Shown in pieces: positions 1 to 6,381 of a DNA stretch of 21,184 bases. The translations under genes and the position numbers were made by a program. The stretch comes from Candidatus Sumerlaeota bacterium. GTDB lineage: Bacteria > Sumerlaeota > Sumerlaeia > JADFCT01. Positions within the stretch are counted from its first letter, which is position 1. Each line of letters starts with the position of its first letter. The notes beneath the pieces are model-generated. The model was given only the letters and a program-made list of their open reading frames with translations. It was not told the DNA's origin and ran no database searches. The DNA lies in assembly GCA_026398575.1 (NCBI GenBank), contig JAPLSP010000690.1, forward strand, positions 1-21,184, read 5' to 3'.

Positions 1-231
1 ATTCTGATTCAGCACGCTGAGAATTGTCCGCTCGAGAAATTGCGCCTGGTTATAGGAGGGGGTAACGACGGATATCTTGGGATAAGACGGATCGCGGGCG
101 GCGAGAATTTTCTCGTCGAACCGGGGCATCGCCACAAAAGATTTTATCTCGCCACTCAATGCTTTTCGAGCCACGGCCCTGCTCTTTTCGGATGCTGCCT
201 TGTTCCATAATGCTGTGCGCGCCTTGATCAT
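1..231 (-). CDS. Glycosyltransferase family 2, N-terminal part (cut by window edge)
   Basis: Reading the minus strand from the ATG at 231 gives 77 codons with no stop before the left edge; an in-frame TGA at 238-240 lies just upstream. Residues 1-50 are basic and helical-looking. From residue 53 the sequence ISVVTPSYNQAQFLERT is the classic first beta strand and nucleotide-sugar-binding start of GT-A fold family 2 glycosyltransferases (family knowledge). The catalytic DxD and acceptor regions lie outside the window, so donor and acceptor cannot be inferred. The enzyme would act in the cytoplasm or at the inner membrane in glycan synthesis. It diverges from the gene at 743. A basic 50-residue lead before the GT2 core is longer than usual, so the real start could be the second Met (residue 35). 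Confidence 0.85.
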   Translation of the reverse strand, partial: MIKARTALWNKAASEKSRAVARKALSGEIKSFVAMPRFDEKILAARDPSYPKISVVTPSYNQAQFLERTILSVLNQN

Positions 232-567
232 GCGTGGTCAAAGCGGACTGATTGAATCCGGGGACAATATCCCATGCTTTTGGCGGATGGCTCAAGGTGA
301 ATTATCCTGATGTTTATCCTGAAGCCTGCAACCTGGAATTGCAGCGGCGCCATTTTTGCTCATGGAAAACATAATGTGGATGGATTTGCTGTAATATGAA
401 GCAAGGATAAGATAAATACCATACAAATTATACGTATGAGGTTTTGATTTTCCGCTTTGTTTCGTGCCTTTTGGAAAATATATGTTCCAAAATGTGCAGA
501 AGATGAAGAAAAACCGACTAAGACAATCTCAATTGCATGTTGCTGCAAAGGCAAACACGCATTAGGC
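232..567. other. Intergenic region with no supported gene
   Basis: This is the left part of the divergent gap between the GT2 fragment and the exported protein. It is more AT-rich than the flanking genes. A possible hairpin with arms CTGCAA and TTGCAG lies at 326-344. I see no convincing gene; a minus-strand open frame across 360-713 runs through the promoter of the next gene and has no family features. Confidence 0.6.
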
Positions 568-581
568 GGGCAAAATTGCCC
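568..581. promoter_or_regulatory. Dyad touching the -35 box
   Basis: GGGCAA-AA-TTGCCC is a perfect 6-bp inverted repeat with a two-base centre, ending one base before the proposed -35 hexamer. This is a usual site for an activator or repressor. Function is inferred from position only. Confidence 0.35.
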
Positions 582-611
582 TTGATTGGTAGGAGCGATC
601 ACAGATACAAT
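582..611 (+). promoter_or_regulatory. Sigma70-like promoter for the exported protein gene
   Basis: TTGATT (582-587) and TACAAT (606-611) are separated by 18 bp, each close to the consensus hexamers. Transcription would start near 618 and give a leader of about 125 nt before the ATG at 743. Predicted by eye. Confidence 0.5.
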
Positions 612-633
612 AACAACCCAAGTATTTGTTATT
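609..633. promoter_or_regulatory. Operator-like inverted repeat over the -10 box and start site
   Basis: AATAACAA (609-616) and TTGTTATT (626-633) are perfect 8-bp arms separated by 9 bp. The repeat overlaps the -10 box and the expected transcription start, a classic repressor position. As RNA it could also form a hairpin at the 5' end of the leader. An SD-like GGGAGGTGAT follows at 639-648 without an obvious gene behind it. Confidence 0.4.
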
Positions 634-693
634 ACAAAGGGAGGTGATAACCACAAGCGGGATAGCGCTCCGCCACTAAAAAAACGATTTGAA

Positions 694-711
694 GGAACTC
701 CTGAGGGTTCC
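694..711 (+). promoter_or_regulatory. Leader hairpin before the ribosome binding site
   Basis: GGAACTC-CTGA-GGGTTCC forms a 7-bp stem (one G-U pair) with a four-base loop. It lies in the proposed leader, about 20 nt before the GAGGAG at 731-736. It could influence stability or translation of the downstream message. Confidence 0.35.
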
Positions 712-742
712 ATAAACTAACAAAAGCAAAGAGGAGCGAAAC

Positions 743-1075
743 ATGAAAACGTTCGTTAAAAGCATGGCATTGATGGCGGTAGTGAGCGCAATGTTCCTGG
801 GAAGCGCAACGATGGTTCTTGCCCAAAAAGCGGCCAAAGGCGACAAGCCTACTGTTGGAACGGTCAAAGTCACGCTTGATGACGCCAAGAAAGTAACCGA
901 AATCACGATTACCGATAAGGCCGGGACGGCGGTCAAAGTGAACTTGGATGCGAAGGGCCTAGAGCTGAAGGACTATGATGGCAAAAAAGTCGCTGCCAAA
1001 GGCACAGTGGCGGACGGCAAAATAACGGTCACCGAATACAAAGAGGTCGTGGCCGGCGCCAAGAAAGCCAAGTAA
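743..1075 (+). CDS. Small exported protein of unknown function
   Basis: The ATG at 743 is preceded by GAGGAG (731-736) at good spacing. The 110-residue product has a clear signal peptide: basic MKTFVK, a hydrophobic stretch to about residue 25, and a likely cleavage after VLA (residue 27). The mature part is about 83 residues, lysine-rich, and alternates short beta-type stretches (TVGTVKVTLDD, VTEITITDKAG, KVAAKGTVADGKITVTEY). This resembles small periplasmic OB-fold or DUF5666-type proteins, where 'KVAAKGTV..GKITV' is a typical closing motif; that is a similarity of pattern, not an assignment. It has no cysteine or lipobox, so it is probably soluble in the periplasm. It stands alone between its own promoter region and a strong terminator, so it is probably expressed as a single-gene unit. 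Confidence 0.85.
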   Translation: MKTFVKSMALMAVVSAMFLGSATMVLAQKAAKGDKPTVGTVKVTLDDAKKVTEITITDKAGTAVKVNLDAKGLELKDYDGKKVAAKGTVADGKITVTEYKEVVAGAKKAK

Positions 1076-1136
1076 TATCCTGACAAAGGACAAGTAGCCT
1101 TTGCGCTGTTTTAGCTGACGGCGCGTGCGCAAGATC

Positions 1137-1180
1137 AAGGCCGTGAAGGGGCAGTCCCTCTTCGCGGCCTTTTCTTTTTT
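1137..1180 (+). terminator. Rho-independent terminator
   Basis: AAGGCCGTGAAGGG pairs with CCCTCTTCGCGGCCTT around a short loop, and the stem runs into TTTTCTTTTTT (1170-1180). Strong stem and T tract, 61 bp after the stop of the exported protein gene. Confidence 0.85.
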
Positions 1181-1275
1181 CAAAGGCTGAGCTTGAATTC
1201 CATGGGGGGCGCTTGCTTATAATCCGCCCAGCGCCACGCGCACATTATCGTTTACCTGAGGAGGATTCAAAGCCC

Positions 1276-1440
1276 ATGGCTTGCACACCTGACCACGACA
1301 AACACCTGTGTATGATGATCGCCAAGCGCGCATCGTTGGATGAACTGAAGAAAGTGGCCAAAGACGCCAAGCATATCTGCAAGAATTGCGGACGCGCGTC
1401 AAACGATCCGAAACGGATTTGCGCCCCGGATGAGCTGTAA
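1276..1440 (+). CDS. 54-residue Cys-rich protein, possible zinc-binding knuckle
   Basis: A longer frame opens at 1213, but TGAGGAGG (1257-1264) precedes the internal ATG at 1276, which gives MACTPDHDKH and is the better start. The product has four cysteines (residues 3, 13, 37 and 40) plus one near the C-terminus in RICAPDEL. The core HICKNCGRASNDPKRIC contains a CxxC followed by a third Cys 12 residues later, typical of a small zinc site. The layout 'DHxKHLC...CKNCGR.A.....C.P..L' is one I recall from short uncharacterised proteins, mainly deltaproteobacterial, but I cannot name a family. Function is unknown; metal binding is inferred from the cysteines. It is soluble, with no signal peptide or membrane segment. 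Confidence 0.75.
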   Translation: MACTPDHDKHLCMMIAKRASLDELKKVAKDAKHICKNCGRASNDPKRICAPDEL

Positions 1441-1459
1441 TCCCGAGCGGGGTTCATGA

Positions 1460-1510
1460 CTCCCAGAAATGCTTTGCCACTGGGAGCGCCGGCATCTCTG
1501 CCGGCGTTTC
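1460..1510 (+). repeat. Double hairpin after the 54-residue gene
   Basis: CTCCCAG (1460-1466) pairs with CTGGGAG (1480-1486). Directly after it, CGCCGGC-ATCTCT-GCCGGCG (1487-1506) forms a second perfect stem followed by TTTC. It could act as a weak terminator. The GCGCCGGC...GCCGGC wording is also typical of dispersed hairpin repeats, like the other intergenic repeats in this window. Confidence 0.45.
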
Positions 1511-1547
1511 GCGTCCAATCTCGCAGGCAGATTACCGCAGGTGGCCT

Positions 1548-1823
1548 GTGGCGTTTTTTCTCTGCGCCACATTGGCCACCGGCGCATGGCTATGGCGGCT
1601 GCTGGGTTTGTCCGCTCTGATCATTGTGTCATTTTTCAGACGCCGCAAGTTCGGGCCTTCCAGCGCGTTCGGCCCCGGATTCCGGATATTGCTGGCGGCC
1701 TGCGCCATGATTCTCTCGCTTGGTCCGCGGCGGATCGCGCATAAGTCCTCGCTTCAGGATTTTTGGACGGCGCCCGTTCCTGCCGCTTCCTTATGCATCG
1801 CTGGGGCCAATCGGACGCCCTGA
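1548..1823 (+). CDS. Possible small membrane protein (weak)
   Basis: The gap 1441-1925 has one candidate gene, a GTG-started frame of 91 codons. It encodes a hydrophobic segment at about residues 2-30 (FFLCATLATGAWLWRLLG and onward), a basic RRRK stop-transfer motif, then a second hydrophobic run (FRILLAACAMILSL). That order suits a two-span inner membrane protein. Against it: there is no convincing ribosome binding site, the C-terminal third (after residue about 65) looks random, and another frame is open over the same stretch. It may be a decayed gene or chance. No family recognised. Confidence 0.3.
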   Translation: MAFFLCATLATGAWLWRLLGLSALIIVSFFRRRKFGPSSAFGPGFRILLAACAMILSLGPRRIAHKSSLQDFWTAPVPAASLCIAGANRTP

Positions 1824-1925
1824 AGAAGCGCTGCTGCGGAACTCCTGACTGTCCTGATGCGCTTGAATTGGGCAATTGATTTAGCGCCGGGAAAAGCGGA
1901 TTCCAATCAAAAGGCGCTCAGTATC

Positions 1926-3914
1926 ATGGCGAAGAAAGAAACGGAAACAACGGCGAAGAAGCCGGTCACTTCCGCAAAGACAAAACTGAAGAAAAACATG
2001 GCCGGCGAGCAGGATGGGCTGAAAAAGGAAACGGCAGCAAAGCAATCATCAGCGCCGGTCAAAGCTGCGAAAGCTTTGGAAAAAATCCCCGCCGCCGCCG
2101 CCATTAAAAATATCATCACCAAATTGGGAGGGAGAACAAGTATGGCTGGAAAAAAGAAAGTCGAGGGAAAGGCGCAGTCGGAAGCGCCTGTTTCCAAGTC
2201 CAAATCAACAACGGTTTCCGTCGGCAAAATGCAAACTAAAGCTCCTAAAGCCGAAGCTGAGTCTGCTCCCATCACCAAGCAATCAGGGCCGGTAATGGTA
2301 TCCAAGCCAATGGCGCTTGCGGCGCCCGCCAAACCGGCGACGTCCGCAGCCGCTGCCAAGCCGACGACACTCGCGGCCCCTGCTAAACCGGCCACTATTG
2401 CAGCCGCTGCCAAGCCGACGATACTTGCGATCCCTGCTAAACCGGCGACAATTGCAGCCGCCGTCAGGCCGACGACACTCGCGACCTCTGCCAAGCCGAC
2501 GACACTTGCAGCCGCCGTCAAGCCGATGAATCTCGCGGCCCCTGCCAAACCGGTGATACCTGCCGCCGCCGCCAAACCGGCGATACCTGCAGCCGCCGCC
2601 AAGCAGCCGACTCCCGCGTCCCCTGCAAAACCGGCGACGCTTGCAGCCCCCGCCAAGACAGCAGTGGCAGCGGTTGTCGGCGCCAAACCTGCAGCAGCCA
2701 TGACCGCAACGGCGCCGACTCCTGTTGCTTCGGCCAAGGTCACGGCCATGCCTGCGCCGAAGCCTGAAGCGGTTTCTGCGCCTGTCCTGAAGCCAGCATC
2801 CGCTGCTGCCGCTGCGGTTGAAGCCGCGCCCAAACCTGCAAAGAAAGCCGCGCGCAAAACGCCGGAGAAAACAGCCGCTGCTGCCAAAGCCGCCGCGCCC
2901 AAAGTTCCGGGACGGCGCAAAAAAGCCGTTGCGGAAGGCGGCGCAGAGCTGAAGACGCCCGAAGCGGCCTTAACGGCCAAGGGCATGGTATTTGAGCCTT
3001 CGTCCACCACGTCCGGCGCCTCGGACAACCTGGTGATGCAGGCGCGGTCGCACCAATTCGAACTCGAACAAAGGGGCGTTCATGCGCCGTATCGCGAACC
3101 CCTTCCGGCCGCGGTGCGCGAACTGCCCGAGCGCTATAATGAAACCAAGCTGCTCTTGCTGCCGCGCGATCCCGACTGGGTGTTCGCTTATTGGGAGGTC
3201 GCATATCACGACAGGCAGAATTTCAAAGCGACCGACGACAACATGCGCCTGCGTCTGTATGACGTCACCGACGTGGAGTTCACCGGTTCCAACGCTCATT
3301 CCTTCGTGGACATCGCCATCGGTTCATCGAGCAATTGGTATTTGCGCCTGCCGGCCAGCGATCGTCATTGGGTGGCCGACCTGGGCGTGGTCGCTCCGGA
3401 CGGAACCTTCCGGACCATCATCCGCTCCAATACCATCATGCCGCCGCGCAACAGCGTTTCGCCCTTTGTGGCTGAAGAAGAAGAATGGATGACGATACAA
3501 TCCGATTTTGAAAGAATCTTCGAACTGTCGGGCGGGCGGGTGGCGCGCGGCGGAGCAGGGGGATCGCAAGAAGCCCGCGCGATGCAGCGCCAGCAATTCG
3601 AAATTCCCCGCCTTTCGATGGGCAGCGAAGCGCTGGCATCCGGCGCCCTGATGAAGCGCGGAGAATTCGCCGGTCCGAGCGAAGGGCGCGGATTCCGGTT
3701 GGTTGTCAATACCGAGTTGATCGTGTATGGCGCCACCGAGCCGGACGCGACCGTCAGTATCCAGGGGCATCCCGTTCGTTTGAACCCCGACGGCACGTTT
3801 CGTCTCAGGATTGCGCTCAACGACGGCGCGCTGGAGATTCCTGTCAAGGCCACTCGCGCCGACGGCGAAGAGTCACGCGAGATCACCCCAATCGTAACGC
3901 GCGAAACACGCTGA
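1926..3914 (+). CDS. DUF4912 protein with long Ala/Lys/Pro-rich arm
   Basis: The frame is open from 1857, but the ATG at 1926 (MAKKETETT) behind AAAAGG (1909-1914) is preferred, giving 662 residues. Residues 1-135 are Lys/Ala-rich. Residues 135-242 are twelve 9-residue units of the form AKPxTxAAx. Residues 243-370 are again Ala/Pro/Lys-rich and histone H1-like. The folded part begins near residue 399 with ELPERYNETKLLLLPRDP, then DPDWVFAYWEV, the hallmark of DUF4912. It continues to about 525, and a small beta-rich segment at 589-660 (GFRLVVNTELIVYGATEP) is often found at the end of such proteins. DUF4912 is uncharacterised biochemically; it commonly sits beside GH57/DUF1957 genes, as here. 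The basic arm suggests binding to a polyanion (nucleic acid or acidic glycan), which is inference. There is no signal peptide. Confidence 0.85.
   Translation: MAKKETETTAKKPVTSAKTKLKKNMAGEQDGLKKETAAKQSSAPVKAAKALEKIPAAAAIKNIITKLGGRTSMAGKKKVEGKAQSEAPVSKSKSTTVSVGKMQTKAPKAEAESAPITKQSGPVMVSKPMALAAPAKPATSAAAAKPTTLAAPAKPATIAAAAKPTILAIPAKPATIAAAVRPTTLATSAKPTTLAAAVKPMNLAAPAKPVIPAAAAKPAIPAAAAKQPTPASPAKPATLAAPAKTAVAAVVGAKPAAAMTATAPTPVASAKVTAMPAPKPEAVSAPVLKPASAAAAAVEAAPKPAKKAARKTPEKTAAAAKAAAPKVPGRRKKAVAEGGAELKTPEAALTAKGMVFEPSSTTSGASDNLVMQARSHQFELEQRGVHAPYREPLPAAVRELPERYNETKLLLLPRDPDWVFAYWEVAYHDRQNFKATDDNMRLRLYDVTDVEFTGSNAHSFVDIAIGSSSNWYLRLPASDRHWVADLGVVAPDGTFRTIIRSNTIMPPRNSVSPFVAEEEEWMTIQSDFERIFELSGGRVARGGAGGSQEARAMQRQQFEIPRLSMGSEALASGALMKRGEFAGPSEGRGFRLVVNTELIVYGATEPDATVSIQGHPVRLNPDGTFRLRIALNDGALEIPVKATRADGEESREITPIVTRETR
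2328..2651 (+). repeat. Twelve 27-bp in-frame tandem repeats
   Basis: Within the DUF4912 gene, 27-bp units starting GCCAAACCG or GCCAAGCCG encode AKP-x-T-x-AAx. Alternate units resemble each other more than their neighbours, so the array looks like a 54-bp higher-order unit that expanded and then drifted. The sixth and eighth units read VRP and VKP in place of AKP. Confidence 0.8.
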
Positions 3915-3984
3915 ACGGCGAATATCCAAAGCCCTGAACCGTGAAGCTATAAAAGGCAAGTTGCGGATTGTGAACCGCCAGATA

Positions 3985-4019
3985 TTGAACCGTGAACTGT
4001 GAACTGTGAACTGAGAACC
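3985..4019. repeat. Five-copy heptamer array (GTGAACT type)
   Basis: TTGAACC, three copies of GTGAACT, then GAGAACC run in perfect 7-bp register. The array ends one base before the AAAAGGA ribosome binding site (4020-4026) of the GH57 gene. Two more isolated TGAACCG copies lie at 3935 and 3971. It fills most of the 119-bp gap after the DUF4912 gene. Confidence 0.7.
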
Positions 4020-4033
4020 AAAAGGATACCAGC

Positions 4034-5638
4034 ATGTCACTCGGATACTTCTGCCTTGTTCTGCACGCTCACCTGCCATTCGTCAGGCATCCGGAATATG
4101 AAGACAGCCTCGAAGAGCGATGGTTCTATGAGGCGATGACGGAAACCTATCTGCCGTTGCTCAAAGTCTTCGAGGGATTGGCGCGGGAGGGGATTCCCTT
4201 CCGTGTCACCATGACGATGTCTCCGACGCTGGTGGCGATGATGAGCGATCCTCTCCTGCAGAACCGCTATGCGAAGCATTTGGAGAATTTGATCGAGTTG
4301 GCGGGCTATGAAGAGGCGCGCACGCGCCCCCTTCCGCAGTTTCATGCGACGGCCCGCATGTATCAGCGCAAGTTCGAGGAATGCCGCAAGCTGTTTGAAG
4401 ACGATCACCATCGCAACATCCTCAACGGCTTCAAGGCGCTCCAGGATCACGGGCTTCTTGAAATCATCACGTGCAGCGGCACGCATATCTTTGCGCCGTT
4501 GTATCAGACTCAGCAAAACGTCGTGCGCGCGCAGGTGGCTGCGGCCGTGCAATCGTACGAAACCGCCTTCGGGCGCGCGCCGCGTGGAATCTGGAACGCC
4601 GAGTGCGGCTATTTCCCGGGACTCGACCGCATCCTGCGCGATATGGGGCTGCGTCTGTTTTTCACCGACGCGCACGGTATTCTGCTCGCCGACCGCCGTC
4701 CGCGATATGGCGTCTTCGCTCCGCTCTATTGTCCGTCGGGCGTGGCGGCGTTCGGGCGCGACCTGGAATCCTCCAAGTCCGTTTGGAGCGCCGAAGAAGG
4801 CTATCCAGGCGATCCGGCCTATCGCGAATTCTACCGCGACATCGGTTACGATCTGGACTTGGATTACGTGCGCCCGTACATTCATGAAAGCGGGCTGCGC
4901 GTTTCAACGGGCATCAAATATTATCGCGTCACGGGCCGCGTGGATCTGTCTGACAAGCAGCCCTATGATCCTTACGTGGCGCGCGAACGAGCGGCGTCGC
5001 ATGCCGGCAATTTCCTGTTCAATCGCGAACATCAGGTCCGCCATCTGGCTTCGTTCCTCGACCGGCCGCCGATGATTATCTCGCCCTACGACGCCGAACT
5101 GTTCGGCCACTGGTGGTACGAAGGGCCGGAATTCATAGATTTCCTCTTCCGCAAAATGCACTACGATCAGGATACGGTTGAGCCGCTGACGCCCAGCGAA
5201 TATCTGGAGCGCCATCCGCGCAATCAGGTGGCGACGCCTTCGATGTCCTCCTGGGGCAACAAGGGCTATTGCGAAGTTTGGCTGGAGGGAAGCAATGATT
5301 GGATTTACCGGCACCTGCACAAGGCCGGCGAGCGGATGATCGAGCTGGCCAACCGCTATCATGGCTTTCTGATTCCCGATCCCCTGACGCGGCGGGCACT
5401 GAATCAGGCCGCGCGTGAGCTGCTCCTGGCGCAATCGAGCGATTGGGCCTTCATCATGAAGACCGGGACGATGGTGGAATACGCGGTCCAGCGCACCAAG
5501 GAACACCTCAACAATTTCACGGACCTGTATGAGATGATCAGCCGCAACGATGTCTATGAGCGCCGTGTCAGCGAGCTCGAAACGAACCACAATATCTTCC
5601 CGGATCTCAACTACGGCATTTATGCCGACGTGGATTAG
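4034..5638 (+). CDS. GH57 1,4-alpha-glucan branching enzyme (DUF1957 type)
   Basis: Starts at ATG 4034 behind AAAAGGA. The 534-residue product matches the usual length of the GH57 branching enzyme core. The conserved regions are in order: LHAHLPFVRHP (residues 10-20, HxH); GIWNAECGYFPG with the presumed nucleophile Glu190; and SPYDAELFGHWWYEGPEF with the presumed acid/base Asp353. These positions agree closely with characterised archaeal and Thermus GH57 branching enzymes (family knowledge). The C-terminal helical region with SSDWAFIMKTG (about 465-475) is also typical. It would form alpha-1,6 branches in glycogen-like glucan in the cytoplasm; no signal peptide. The DUF4912 gene lies upstream on the same strand. 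An amylase or 4-alpha-glucanotransferase of the same family is the main alternative, but the WNAECGY and DAELFGHWWYEGP contexts favour branching activity. Confidence 0.92.
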   Translation: MSLGYFCLVLHAHLPFVRHPEYEDSLEERWFYEAMTETYLPLLKVFEGLAREGIPFRVTMTMSPTLVAMMSDPLLQNRYAKHLENLIELAGYEEARTRPLPQFHATARMYQRKFEECRKLFEDDHHRNILNGFKALQDHGLLEIITCSGTHIFAPLYQTQQNVVRAQVAAAVQSYETAFGRAPRGIWNAECGYFPGLDRILRDMGLRLFFTDAHGILLADRRPRYGVFAPLYCPSGVAAFGRDLESSKSVWSAEEGYPGDPAYREFYRDIGYDLDLDYVRPYIHESGLRVSTGIKYYRVTGRVDLSDKQPYDPYVARERAASHAGNFLFNREHQVRHLASFLDRPPMIISPYDAELFGHWWYEGPEFIDFLFRKMHYDQDTVEPLTPSEYLERHPRNQVATPSMSSWGNKGYCEVWLEGSNDWIYRHLHKAGERMIELANRYHGFLIPDPLTRRALNQAARELLLAQSSDWAFIMKTGTMVEYAVQRTKEHLNNFTDLYEMISRNDVYERRVSELETNHNIFPDLNYGIYADVD

Positions 5639-5640
5639 CG

Positions 5641-5727
5641 TTTGAAGTTCCGTTTGGAGTTCAACCTTCAGGTTGTGTTTGGAGTTCAACCTTCAGGTTG
5701 TGTTTGGAGTTCAACCTTCAGGTTGCG
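5641..5727. repeat. 25-bp palindromic repeat array, left of tsaE
   Basis: Three exact-period 25-bp units (5653, 5678, 5703) follow a half unit (TTTGAAGTTCCG). Each reads TTTGGAGTT then CAACCT-TC-AGGTTG, a perfect 6-bp palindrome with a two-base centre. The array lies between the convergent ends of the GH57 and tsaE genes, so it could serve as a two-way terminator. The last codons of tsaE are read from it. It is the inverted counterpart of the array at 6212-6381. Confidence 0.85.
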
Positions 5728-6207
5728 CAGTTTATTAAGAGCTGCGGCGAATGGCTCAATATCTTTATCTTCGCCAATGATTGAGAGGCCGATCCGCCTG
5801 ATCTGTCTGCGATCATTGTCTAAAATCTCAAATCGGATTTCAACTATCGGCGGTTCCAGCCAGCCTGGATGCTTGTCGGCCCATTCGACGGCTACCACGG
5901 CGTCTTCGCGCAACAAATCCTCGAAACCTGTGGACTCGACGTCGCCGTCCGTTTCCAGACGGTACCAATCGCAGTGATACAGGCGGCCGCGGCCGCGATA
6001 TTCGTGAATGATGACATAACTGGGGCTGTGCGCTTGTTCTTCGCAGCCCAGGCCTTCGGCTAATCCCTGGATGAAACAGGTCTTGCCGGCGCCGAGTGGA
6101 CCGATGAGGGCGAGACGGGCGCTCGCGGGCAAAACCTTGCCCAATGCGCGGCCAATGTGGCGGGTCTCGTCGGGGGTGTGGGATATGAGCGAGAGCGGAT
6201 GCGTCAA
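5686..6207 (-). CDS. tsaE: tRNA N6-threonylcarbamoyladenosine synthesis ATPase TsaE
   Basis: TsaE is the ATPase that, with TsaB and TsaD, makes t6A at position 37 of ANN-decoding tRNAs. Signature motifs are present: Walker A GPLGAGKT (residues 36-43), the SPSYVI segment (61-66), YHCDWYRL (77-84) and VVAVEWADK (104-112). The chosen start is TTG 6207, with GGAG about 8 nt upstream supplied by the flanking repeat; it gives MTHPLSLISHTPDET and 173 residues. An ATG at 6252 in the same frame would begin inside the repeat and add 15 unlikely residues. The C-terminal tail (NLKVELQTQPEG) is encoded by the other repeat array, so this gene has both ends embedded in repeats. TsaE is usually about 150-160 residues, so the tail is probably an add-on. 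tsaB and tsaD are not in the window. SixA lies upstream on the same strand. Confidence 0.93.
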   Translation of the reverse strand: MTHPLSLISHTPDETRHIGRALGKVLPASARLALIGPLGAGKTCFIQGLAEGLGCEEQAHSPSYVIIHEYRGRGRLYHCDWYRLETDGDVESTGFEDLLREDAVVAVEWADKHPGWLEPPIVEIRFEILDNDRRQIRRIGLSIIGEDKDIEPFAAALNKLRNLKVELQTQPEG

Positions 6208-6211
6208 GATT

Positions 6212-6381
6212 GAACTCCAAACACCATATAAAGATGGAGCTACAAGCGCCATCTGAAGATGGAACTACAAGCGCCATCTGAAGATGGAACTACAAGCGCC
6301 ATCTGAAGATGGAACTACGAACACCATCTGAAGATGGAACTACAAGCGCCAACTAAAGTTGGAACTACGAACACACTACGG
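6212..6381. repeat. 25-bp palindromic repeat array, right of tsaE
   Basis: Six 25-bp units start at 6212, 6237, 6262, 6287, 6312 and 6337, and a partial one starts at 6362. Each begins GAACTAC or GAACTCC and holds a two-base-centred palindrome: CCATCT-GA-AGATGG in units 2-5, CCAACT-AA-AGTTGG in unit 6, and a decayed CCATATAAAGATGG in unit 1. It fills the gap between sixA and tsaE. Period and flanks match the reverse complement of the array at 5641-5727. Confidence 0.88.

Noticed and set aside
637..652. GGGAGGTGATAACC resembling the complement of the 16S rRNA 3' end
   Set aside because: Only about ten bases match and nothing further resembles rRNA; it is a strong SD-like string in a leader.
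360..713. A 117-codon minus-strand frame in the left intergenic region
   Set aside because: It covers the promoter and leader of the exported protein, has no family resemblance and no good ribosome site.
1907..3028. A 373-codon open frame on the minus strand across the DUF4912 gene
   Set aside because: It is the mirror of the Ala/Lys/Pro repeat arm; its composition (Ala/Val/Gly runs) comes from antisense of GCC/AAG codons and no family pattern appears.
4037..4885. A 282-codon minus-strand frame opposite the GH57 gene
   Set aside because: Antisense shadow of a gene with all catalytic motifs intact.
6212..6381. Possible CRISPR array
   Set aside because: Units are contiguous at 25 bp with no unique spacers, and the variation is in paired palindrome arms; no cas gene is near.
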